This document shows positions 54,348 to 62,015 of a DNA stretch of 64,000 nucleotides, one piece after another. Within the stretch, counting starts at the first letter, position 1. Each line of letters opens with the position of its first letter. Under the pieces are notes generated by a model, which was not told where the DNA came from, made no database searches, and saw only the letters and a list, made by a program, of their open reading frames with translations. Source of the DNA: Microbacterium sp. SORGH_AS_0862 (GTDB lineage: Bacteria; Actinomycetota; Actinomycetes; Actinomycetales; Microbacteriaceae); NCBI RefSeq assembly GCF_030818795.1, contig NZ_JAUTAY010000001.1, forward strand, positions 1,426,001 to 1,490,000. Direction: 5' to 3'. The translations under genes and the position numbers were made by a program.

Positions 54348-54848
54348 ATGACGATGTGCGAACTGCGAGACACCTTGCGTGAGGACTTCCGGGTGAATGC
54401 CCGCGGCCTCGACCGGGCTACCGTCCTGGTTTTCCGATTGAATCAGGCTGCACACCGAGGGTGTCTTGTCGCAGTGAAGCGTCCGCTCGCGAAGATCCTC
54501 GATCTGCTCTGGACGCAGCTCACCATCGGGGCGGAGCTGCCCGGGACTGTCAAGTGCGGCCCGGGGCTGCGTCTCCCCCACGCAGGTCGCGGGGTCATCA
54601 TCAACGCGAACAGCACCATCGGTCGAGACGTCACGATCTATCACCGCGTCACACTCGGAGTGTCAGGCGCTGACCCGCGCAACGTTCCGACGATCCTCGA
54701 CGGGGCATACCTCGGCACGGGCGCATCGGTGATCGGCGGCGTCACCGTCGGAGCCGACGCGAAGGTCGGTGCCGGCGCGGTGGTTACGAAGGATGTCCCG
54801 GACGGTGCTCTCGCCGTGGGCGTTCCCGCTCATGTTCGCGAGGCTTAG
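54348..54848 (+). CDS. serine acetyltransferase-like hexapeptide transferase (prophage moron)
   Basis: The 166-residue protein is a left-handed beta-helix acetyltransferase of the CysE/hexapeptide type: repeats such as GRGVIINANSTIGRDVTIYHRVTLGV, a Gly-rich GTGASVIGGVTVGADAKVGAGAVV coil and the acetyl-CoA-binding end GVPAHV. It is on the plus strand, against the structural genes, and its TAG overlaps the stop of the tail-fibre gene by 3 bases. It could make O-acetylserine or acetylate a surface sugar. Confidence 0.85.
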   Translation: MTMCELRDTLREDFRVNARGLDRATVLVFRLNQAAHRGCLVAVKRPLAKILDLLWTQLTIGAELPGTVKCGPGLRLPHAGRGVIINANSTIGRDVTIYHRVTLGVSGADPRNVPTILDGAYLGTGASVIGGVTVGADAKVGAGAVVTKDVPDGALAVGVPAHVREA

Positions 54849-56557
54849 GGCACCTCGTAGACGGCGACCGCGTTTCGACGTTGCGACGATGTGTCCTGCC
54901 GGATGGTGAACACGCCCGACGCGGACGCCTGAGCCTTCACGATGATCGGGTAGGCGTTGCCCACATTGAACGCCGACTCGTCGATGTCCAGTTCGACGTG
55001 ATACATCCGCCCCTCTGTGTGCGCTGAGCCGAGCCCATTCGGGCGCGAGTACCCGTCCACCAGCCGAACCATTGATCCGTACGACTCGTTGCCGTCGACG
55101 AATGCGCCGACGAGAAGGGACCGTGTCGCCTGAGTCGTCGGGATCAACTCGTTGACCCAGAAGTCAGCGGTGACGCGCACCTTCTTGGACCGAGCGATCC
55201 TGAGCGTGCTGGAACGCATGATCTCGATGCGATCGGTGCCGATCGGGATGTCGGAACTGTTCGTGAGGAAGAAGGATGTGCCGAGAGGTCGCCCCTTCGG
55301 GAGCGCGTCGAGCGCCCGTCCGAGGTCGTACAGTCCAGGCCCCGAGCGCGACACTTCGCCCACATCCGGCGCGTCGTCGGCACCCCACGCAAGGACACGG
55401 ATCGCCTTCGCCGTAGCGGAACTCGACGTGTACAGCTCCAGGGTCGCGTGCGCGCCGCGCTGGCTCAGGATCTTCGCGTTCGCCGGGGTCAGGACCACCT
55501 CGCCATTCGGCAGAACGATCGATGCACGGTCGCCGCGGAACTGAACAGCGAGCTGAAGTTCCGTATCCACCGGCAGCGGCGTCGCGAACTGGCCCGCCGA
55601 AACGACCGGAGTAGCGAATGGCACGTCCAACGTCTCATACGACCAGCCGGTCTGATTCACTACGAGGTGGGCCGCGGATGCAGGCAGACCGGTGTCGACG
55701 GTGAACTGCGCCGACGAGACGATGAGGACAATTGACTCGGCAGTTCCAGACCCCGACGGGATGAGGAAGTTCGCCCAGATCGACGACACGTCCTCGCCCA
55801 GCTCAAGGCCCGCATAGGCCGCTGCGACGCCGGAGGCGGGGAGCGTGTGCGTCAGCGATCCCCCGACGCGCTTGAAACCCGCGGTGCTCGGGTTCGCGCG
55901 CACGGTGTACGGCTGCGAGGAGTCTGCGATCGTCCCCGCCAGGAGCGGGCCATCCGCCTCCCCGAGGAACTGATCGTGAGCGGCGGTCCGAACCACCCCA
56001 GCAATGCTCGTGCTTAGCTGCTGACTGAAGGCGCTCGCGGGGTCTGCCGCGACGGTGGACATGATGCCGTCGTTCGTGGCGACCACGGCCTCGACGTCCC
56101 GCTTCGCGAGAATGACTTCGTCGCGCGCGGTGGCGACCTCGCCCGCGGTCGTCGCGACGGCACCCACCGCTTCGGTCACTTCGTCGCGCGCTTCGAGGAC
56201 GCCCGCAGCCCACGGCGGTGGCGCGTAGCCCGGCAGCGACGGCGCGGTGACATCCACGAGGTCGGCGTACGCCGTGTTGGCCGTGGGAGGCGCGGTGAGC
56301 CGCGCACGGCTCGCCCAGCGCCCTCCGCCGAGCACGAACACCCACTCGTACGCGTGCCCCTCGGGGAGGGGCGCCACATCTACCGAGAACGTGCCATCCT
56401 CGGCGATCGGGTAGTCGACGGGATCTGGTAGGAGGGTCCGGCCGGCCACGTTCGCACCGTGCACCGAGCGCACGCGCACAACATTGCCGACGACGCCAAC
56501 ATCGGCGGGAGCGTCGCCCCCGCCGATGTCGATCGCGCCCGTGACGGTGAAGCTCAC
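54845..56557 (-). CDS. phage tail-fibre / receptor-binding candidate
   Basis: The 570-residue protein begins with a VSFTVTGAIDIGGG beta segment, has an Ala-rich helical linker (AVGAVATTAGEVATARDEV) and a long C-terminal beta-rich region with NRTD-like segments that look like a lectin or carbohydrate-binding fold. It is the last structural gene, next to the lysis genes, where actinophage receptor-binding proteins are usually encoded. The GTG at 56557 overlaps the TGA of the holin-like gene (GTGA). Confidence 0.7.
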   Translation of the reverse strand: MSFTVTGAIDIGGGDAPADVGVVGNVVRVRSVHGANVAGRTLLPDPVDYPIAEDGTFSVDVAPLPEGHAYEWVFVLGGGRWASRARLTAPPTANTAYADLVDVTAPSLPGYAPPPWAAGVLEARDEVTEAVGAVATTAGEVATARDEVILAKRDVEAVVATNDGIMSTVAADPASAFSQQLSTSIAGVVRTAAHDQFLGEADGPLLAGTIADSSQPYTVRANPSTAGFKRVGGSLTHTLPASGVAAAYAGLELGEDVSSIWANFLIPSGSGTAESIVLIVSSAQFTVDTGLPASAAHLVVNQTGWSYETLDVPFATPVVSAGQFATPLPVDTELQLAVQFRGDRASIVLPNGEVVLTPANAKILSQRGAHATLELYTSSSATAKAIRVLAWGADDAPDVGEVSRSGPGLYDLGRALDALPKGRPLGTSFFLTNSSDIPIGTDRIEIMRSSTLRIARSKKVRVTADFWVNELIPTTQATRSLLVGAFVDGNESYGSMVRLVDGYSRPNGLGSAHTEGRMYHVELDIDESAFNVGNAYPIIVKAQASASGVFTIRQDTSSQRRNAVAVYEVP

Positions 56558-56808
56558 TCGGAGCCCTTCGGCGTCGTGCGAGCGTACCGGGACAGACCGA
56601 GCACGACACCGATAGAACCGGCCCAGCCCACGATCAGCGCGGCGACCTGGCCCGCGATCGTTTCGGACCATGCGGCCCAGTCGATGACGGTCAGCGTCGT
56701 GATCGGCGTGGCCGACACTGCGATGAGCGACAGCAGCACCCAGAGCACCTTTGCCTGCTCGTCGGGGATGACCGGTTCGGCCGGCTCAGGAATCGTTGGG
56801 GTCGACAT
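56554..56808 (-). CDS. holin-like membrane protein
   Basis: The 84-residue protein has an acidic N-terminus (MSTPTIPEPAEPVIPDEQ), two membrane helices (about residues 22-43 and 52-72) and a short basic C-terminus, the usual class II holin layout. It lies between the lysin-side genes and the tail-fibre gene and is coupled to the latter. It overlaps the upstream DUF2746-like gene by 23 bp. Confidence 0.7.
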   Translation of the reverse strand: MSTPTIPEPAEPVIPDEQAKVLWVLLSLIAVSATPITTLTVIDWAAWSETIAGQVAALIVGWAGSIGVVLGLSRYARTTPKGSE

Positions 56809-57239
56809 TGTCGCCCTCCCTTCGGATCGGGTTGGTTCGCTCGATCTCTTCGGACAGCCAGTCATCGACCTCGGAGAGCTTGACGATCGCCGGAAGGATC
56901 TCCTGCTCGATGACGCGCTCGGTCCGAAGCTGCGAGTCCTTGATCGAGGAACCGTTGTTGTAATGCACCTCGTGGTGGATCTCGCCGACCTTCTGCACGA
57001 GGTCTTCGTGACGGCGATCCGCGCGCTCGATGAACGCCCGGAAGCTCCTGCACAGCGGCCAGGATTGCCGCCGCGCTCAGGATTCCCTTCGCGAATGCCT
57101 TCGTTCCGCGCCACGCTCGGGGGCCGAATCGGATCAGCCAGGCGAGTAGGCCGCCGATGCCAATCACCCAGATCGCCAGCTCCCATACGCTCACAGCTTC
57201 GAGGGCATCGACGAGCCAGGCTGGGGGATCGAGATTCAC
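56786..57239 (-). CDS. DUF2746-like phage membrane protein, frameshifted
   Basis: The N-terminal frame (from GTG at 57239) gives VNLDPPAWLVDALEAVSVWE and one membrane helix. The frame breaks at the CCC run 57037-57039 after AAVQELP; deleting one base continues into ERADRRHEDLVQKVGEIHHEV and NNGSSIKDSQLRTERV, typical of DUF2746 proteins of actinophages, to the stop at 56786. The repaired protein is 150 residues. It starts 5 bp after the lysin stop and may act with the holin in lysis. Confidence 0.75.
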
Positions 57240-57243
57240 AGCC

Positions 57244-58032
57244 TCAGCCGACTGCGGCCGGGAAGCTGGTACGAATCGCGTCTCGCGTCGCGTCGGCGAC
57301 CTTGACCACCTCGGCCTGAGCCAGCGTCGCTTCCTTCGACGCGAAGCGTTGCACGACATCGAACGCCGCCCAGTGCTCACGACGCACGGTGTCGTACTGC
57401 CAGTCGGCCAGCTCGACGTCGGCGAGCCCGTACGCACCGCGGAGCGCGTCGTAGATCTGATCGGGCAGGCTGTAGGGCGGGACGCCCGACTGGATGATGA
57501 TGCCGGAGTCGGGAACCCCGGCCTTTCGGATCGCGCGCATGTCGTCGTCCTCCTTTGGGACTGTGGTTGTAATCGGGGTCACCTCGAGGCCTGCGGGGAT
57601 AACCCACGGGTCGGCCTGCAAAGTGATGTGCCACGGCTCGCCGCTGACGAGGCCCGTGACGAAACCGGCGAGGCGGCACAGGGCCGTGAAACGCGCCCAC
57701 GCGAGCGCCTCGTTACCGGGTGCGAGGTCGCGCCAGTTCGCGACGTCGATAGCGTTGCCAGTCCCGTGGTTCGACGTGCGCGGGTAAGCTGCGGACGCGG
57801 CGAACGCGCCTCCTGCGAGGTACGCGAGGCGCGCATCCCACGCCGCCTGCTGCTCCACCACCGGCCGGTAGCACGTCCACCCCGACGACGGCCGCAGCAT
57901 GACCCCGTACTTCTCCTTAGCCGCGCGGACGATCCACTGCCAGCGGGCAGCAGCGCCCGGCGGGAGATACCACGTGTCACCGAGCTTCACCATCACGGCG
58001 AGAGGGATCTCACCGTTCCTGTAAGTAGCCAT
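57244..58032 (-). CDS. phage endolysin, M15 (VanY-type) peptidase
   Basis: The 262-residue protein contains the zinc-site motifs of M15 D-Ala-D-Ala/peptide cross-link peptidases: SNHGTGNAIDVAN and EPWHITL, with the substrate-side WTCYRPVVEQQ stretch before them. The C-terminal 80 residues are a separate helical part that could bind the cell wall or holin. It is typical for a siphovirus lysis cassette, with the membrane protein and holin genes directly downstream. Confidence 0.87.
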   Translation of the reverse strand: MATYRNGEIPLAVMVKLGDTWYLPPGAAARWQWIVRAAKEKYGVMLRPSSGWTCYRPVVEQQAAWDARLAYLAGGAFAASAAYPRTSNHGTGNAIDVANWRDLAPGNEALAWARFTALCRLAGFVTGLVSGEPWHITLQADPWVIPAGLEVTPITTTVPKEDDDMRAIRKAGVPDSGIIIQSGVPPYSLPDQIYDALRGAYGLADVELADWQYDTVRREHWAAFDVVQRFASKEATLAQAEVVKVADATRDAIRTSFPAAVG

Positions 58033-58048
58033 GTCTATTGCCTCCTGT

Positions 58049-61000
58049 CTATGTCGGCAGCACGGCCAGAGTGCGGGTGCCGAGATGAGCGGCGTATCCG
58101 CCGACGAAGCGATTTCCGGACCAAGCCCACCTGAAGGTGTACGGCGTGTTTGGCGACAGGCTCATGAACGCCTGGCCTCCCGCTAGTTGCTTGCCGTAGG
58201 TGATCATGATCGGGGTCGACGCGAGGATCGTTCCGCCGCTATCTAGGGCATTGATCTGCACCGCGAGATCTCGTGTCTGCTGATAGTTCGCCAGCGGGTC
58301 GTAAATCGATGCCGAGAAGAGCAGCAAGAAACGACCGGTCGGCGACGAGTACGTGCCAATGACTTCGTTCGTCCAAGGCCCCCACGAGCCGTCGTCAGTA
58401 GGGGGCCACGGCGTCAGCGCCTGATCGGTGCGCGTCACTCCCTGCGCTCCGAATGCCATCGCCGCTAGCGACACCTGTTGGCCCGACGCTGGATCTCGGA
58501 TCTGCATGCCCGTCGCCGTACCGTGCCCGATTTGCGTGAGCACGTTTCCGCCGGCGTCGTACTGTCGAATACCCTGCGGCGTCATTTCGACGCGCGCGCC
58601 GCTCGCCGCCGTTCGCACTGTCGCACCCGTGATCGTCTTACCGTCGATCGCCCCATCGACGATGAGCGCGCCGTCCACCCGGCTGCGAATGGTCGGGACT
58701 CCGAAGAACGCAGTCCCGGAGCCTCCTGGGTTGATGTAGAACAGCACGCGCACGAACGCCGCATCCGCGGGAACCGCGCCGTTGGTGCTGTAGCTGACCC
58801 AGCTTCCGCTCTCGTTGTGCGTGAAGTCCCAGTAACCCACCGTCGCTCCGGTGATGTCGGAGAACTGTGCTCGCGCGAATGGGAGCCCACCGGACCAGCT
58901 CTGCCGGTGCATGCCGACTGAGAAGGTGACCTGAAGGCCGCCGCGGATCGGTACCTGCTTGCTGCCGACGCCCGCGTAGCCGCCGCTACTCGTCCCTTGG
59001 AAGCGAATAGCTCGCTGCCATCCGCCGCCGATGTCCTGAACCGACCACATGCCGGCGTCCCACCCGGTCGTCGCGAGCGACCAGCCAGCGTCGTCACCGA
59101 TGCCCGAGAGGAAGATGGCGTCGGGTACGAGGTTGTTCTCGTTCCCGATCACGACCTTGTCGGCGGTGATCGAGCCGGCTTTGATCACCCGTGAGTCGAT
59201 CGACCCGGCTTGGATCTTGTCACCCGTGATCGTGTTGCCCTTGAGGTGTCCACCCTCGATCGTGAGAGCTTGGATCAGCTCACCCGTGATCGTGTTGCCG
59301 ATGATCTTGTCGGCTGCGTTGATCGACCCGGAGACGATGTTCGCCCCCGCGACCACTTCGCCGATCACATCCGTGTCGACGAGCGGCTGCGTCGTGACGG
59401 CCACCTTCTCGGACGGCTCCGAACGATTCCCCGCCCGGTCGACCGAGACGAGCCAAAACCACCGCTCCTCGCCGTAAGGCTGCTCGGGAGCATAGAACGT
59501 ATCCCCGCCCGCCAGAATCGTCCCCACCGGGCTCCCGGAGCCCGCGAGGGTGGACGACAGCCACACCTCAGCGTGGGAGAAGTCGACCGGCTGCGGGTTC
59601 CCCGCGGCGTCGCGCCCGGACCACAGGACGCTGACCTGGCCGAGGCGGGACGAGGCCGTGGGAGTCGCCGGCTTGGGCGGCGGTTCGGTGTCGTCGGCGA
59701 GCGTGATGGTTACCGGATCCGTGAAGTCGCCGACCACTCCCTGCGCCGAGACGGCGCGGAGCTTGAACTGCCAATCGTCACCGGCCGGCAGTGGGCTGTA
59801 CGTGAGACGGTTCGTGCCCTGCACCGAGTCGGTCAGCTTCACCCAGGGATCGCCGGCAATGTTCGGCCGCGAGTACATCTCATGCCGCGAGATCGAGAGC
59901 GGCTGACCGTCCTCACCCGTCGCGACGGGCACGAACTGCGCATCGACGATCGCGAACGTGTCGCCCGCCGGGGTGAACCGGTGAACGGTCGACACGACGA
60001 GGCCGGTCGGCTTCGCAGGCTTCCGCTTGTCGTCTCCCGCAGGCGTTGGCGTGCCGGCTCCTCCCGCGGACGCCGCAGCGGTTCCGAGGAGGCCCGAAAC
60101 GCTGCGCCGGGTGCGCACGTCCCGCTCGAGGAACCGATCGCCCAGCACGAGATTGCCCGTGACTCCGTTCTGCGCGAGCCCGAGCGTGATCTGGCGCACC
60201 CTGAGCTGCGCGTCGTCGCCGCGGTCGTTCGGTGCGGTGATGGTGTCGCCGACGCCGTAGTGCACGCCGGGGAGGTAGTCGACGCCGGCCAGCCGGAGCC
60301 CGCGGGTCATCTGCACCCGCGGCGCATCTCGCCGCGACTGCTCCACCTCGCCGATGTACTGAAGCGCGCCGATGTCCTTCACGCCGGATGCGTTGACGAG
60401 TTCTTCCCAGAGCCCCCAGGGACCGACCGTTGGTGAGACGTGCTCGTAGGTGCGGCCGTCGTCGCCGAGCACGCCGACCCGGCCGGCCATCTCGGTGGCG
60501 TCTTCGTCGTCGGGAGCTTCCATCAGATCGATGCCGTTGCGCAGCGTGACGTTTCGCGTGACCCCGAAGGTGTCGGCCTTGTAGAGCTTCAGCTCCCGTC
60601 CGACGATCACCCAGTCAACCAGCCCGTTTTCAGACATCGTCCGCAGCAACGACAGGAGGTCGTCGCCGAAGCGGATCGCCTGCGGCGGGATCGCAGGCCA
60701 GGCGGCGCCGGCCGAGTCCTGGCCCGCGGTGAAGCTGTAGGTCAGGCCGCTGATGTTGCCGCGGCTCTTCGCCTCGTCGATGAGCGTCTTCACGACCGCT
60801 CCCACCGTCGAGTCAGCCATGATCCGCTCGCCGTTCTCGTTCAGCAGCTCCTCACGGAGCATGCGCACCTTGCCGAGCTGGAATCCGTACGAGTGCAGCG
60901 TGTAGCGCCGCGTGCGCGTCTCTTCGATAAACGATGCGCCGCGCTTGAGCCGCAGCCACCGCGCCCCGAACTCGCGCCACTCCCCGCCCGCTACCGCGAT

Positions 61001-61186
61001 CTCGGCGGAGACTTCGCAGAGCCCTTCGAGCTTGCTCGCGTGCTGCACCGTTGCGAGATAGTCGATCGAGCCCGATCCGAGGTCGTTCAGCACGTCAGAC
61101 AGCGACGCGGCCAGGGGGTAGGGCAGCGTCGCAATGCGCGGCCCGTTCGGCTGGTAGACGCCGAACTGAAGGCTTAGGTCAGGCAT
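58049..61186 (-). CDS. large phage tail-tip protein with fibronectin type III domains
   Basis: The 1,045-residue protein has an N-terminal tail-hub-like region (about residues 1-370), two fibronectin type III-like domains (about 385-490 and 505-600), a beta-repeat stalk of short segments like NTITGELIQALTIEGGHLKG and ITGDKIQAGSIDS, and a C-terminal beta domain. It likely forms the tail tip that contacts the cell. Its ATG lies inside the end of the upstream tail gene (8-bp overlap). Confidence 0.82.
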   Translation of the reverse strand: MPDLSLQFGVYQPNGPRIATLPYPLAASLSDVLNDLGSGSIDYLATVQHASKLEGLCEVSAEIAVAGGEWREFGARWLRLKRGASFIEETRTRRYTLHSYGFQLGKVRMLREELLNENGERIMADSTVGAVVKTLIDEAKSRGNISGLTYSFTAGQDSAGAAWPAIPPQAIRFGDDLLSLLRTMSENGLVDWVIVGRELKLYKADTFGVTRNVTLRNGIDLMEAPDDEDATEMAGRVGVLGDDGRTYEHVSPTVGPWGLWEELVNASGVKDIGALQYIGEVEQSRRDAPRVQMTRGLRLAGVDYLPGVHYGVGDTITAPNDRGDDAQLRVRQITLGLAQNGVTGNLVLGDRFLERDVRTRRSVSGLLGTAAASAGGAGTPTPAGDDKRKPAKPTGLVVSTVHRFTPAGDTFAIVDAQFVPVATGEDGQPLSISRHEMYSRPNIAGDPWVKLTDSVQGTNRLTYSPLPAGDDWQFKLRAVSAQGVVGDFTDPVTITLADDTEPPPKPATPTASSRLGQVSVLWSGRDAAGNPQPVDFSHAEVWLSSTLAGSGSPVGTILAGGDTFYAPEQPYGEERWFWLVSVDRAGNRSEPSEKVAVTTQPLVDTDVIGEVVAGANIVSGSINAADKIIGNTITGELIQALTIEGGHLKGNTITGDKIQAGSIDSRVIKAGSITADKVVIGNENNLVPDAIFLSGIGDDAGWSLATTGWDAGMWSVQDIGGGWQRAIRFQGTSSGGYAGVGSKQVPIRGGLQVTFSVGMHRQSWSGGLPFARAQFSDITGATVGYWDFTHNESGSWVSYSTNGAVPADAAFVRVLFYINPGGSGTAFFGVPTIRSRVDGALIVDGAIDGKTITGATVRTAASGARVEMTPQGIRQYDAGGNVLTQIGHGTATGMQIRDPASGQQVSLAAMAFGAQGVTRTDQALTPWPPTDDGSWGPWTNEVIGTYSSPTGRFLLLFSASIYDPLANYQQTRDLAVQINALDSGGTILASTPIMITYGKQLAGGQAFMSLSPNTPYTFRWAWSGNRFVGGYAAHLGTRTLAVLPT
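59211..59300 (-). repeat. 60-bp-spaced repeat in the tail-tip stalk
   Basis: Two copies of a roughly 32-nt segment (from 59211 and 59271) encode repeated ITGDKIQA/ITGELIQA strands of the tail stalk. They are internal to the gene. Confidence 0.7.
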
Positions 61187-62015
61187 AGGCGGCCCTCGCT
61201 CTCAAGATCACGCGCGCCGTCCCGGATGCGCTGACTGCTGCCGTGGATACGACGGTGTGCCGGTTCATCGGATCCGCGGCGATGGGGCGCGGCGTGAGCC
61301 GCAGCAGCCCTGTCGACGGGATGACGAGCTGACCCGAGACATCGGATCCCCCACCCGCCCAGCCAGCCTCCGCGGAGGTCGTCAGGCGAGCCGCGGCGCC
61401 CGTGATCGTCACGTACTGCCCGGAGGTCAGGCCGCCGACCCACCTCACGCCAGTGCCGGTGAAGACGTCCGTGACGGTCGCCGCGGACAACGGGCCGCGG
61501 ATCTGCACTTGCCAGTCCTCGCAGGGAGCCGTGCCGGCGAGATGCCCGATCGGCGCGGCGACTTCGGACGTGAGCGAACGCTCGATGTCCTGCACCTTGC
61601 CGTGGAAGAGTCCGTCGAGCAGCGTCACGGTGATGACGCCGACGAGCGACCCAACGCGGGCGTTCAAATCGGGCTCGCCGATCGACTTCAGCTTCGCGGT
61701 AGTGGTCCGCTCGACGCCATCGACAGCCCGCCCGAGCACGAAGGGCACACCCTGCGCAAAGAGCGCCTTCACGGCCTCCCAGTACGCCTCGCGCGTGCCA
61801 GCGTTCCGGGACGCGACCATGACCCGCAGCGGTAGGTCGACAGCCTCACGCGGCTCGTATCCGACGTCGGGGATTCCCGACATGCTGGGCACGTTGGCAC
61901 CCACCGAGCGCAGGGCGACGGCGGGTGAGTGCGCGGATCCGTCCGCGGTCACCCACCATCGCCCCTGCGCGTCGGCGAGAGAGATCCCGTCAACCGAGTA
62001 GATGAAGCTCGACAT
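61179..62015 (-). CDS. phage distal tail protein
   Basis: The 278-residue protein has the sequence style of siphovirus distal tail (Dit-like) proteins: an N-terminal half with REAVDLPLRVMVASRNAGTREAYW and VTLLDGLFHGKVQ, and a C-terminal beta-sandwich with conserved Gly-Trp segments. It would connect the tail tube to the tail tip encoded next. Its ATG shares a base with the tape-measure stop codon (TGATG). Confidence 0.78.
   Translation of the reverse strand: MSSFIYSVDGISLADAQGRWWVTADGSAHSPAVALRSVGANVPSMSGIPDVGYEPREAVDLPLRVMVASRNAGTREAYWEAVKALFAQGVPFVLGRAVDGVERTTTAKLKSIGEPDLNARVGSLVGVITVTLLDGLFHGKVQDIERSLTSEVAAPIGHLAGTAPCEDWQVQIRGPLSAATVTDVFTGTGVRWVGGLTSGQYVTITGAAARLTTSAEAGWAGGGSDVSGQLVIPSTGLLRLTPRPIAADPMNRHTVVSTAAVSASGTARVILRARAAYA

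Noticed and set aside
59211..59300. Possible CRISPR-like repeat in the prophage
   Set aside because: The two copies encode repeated strands of the tail-tip stalk inside a coding gene.
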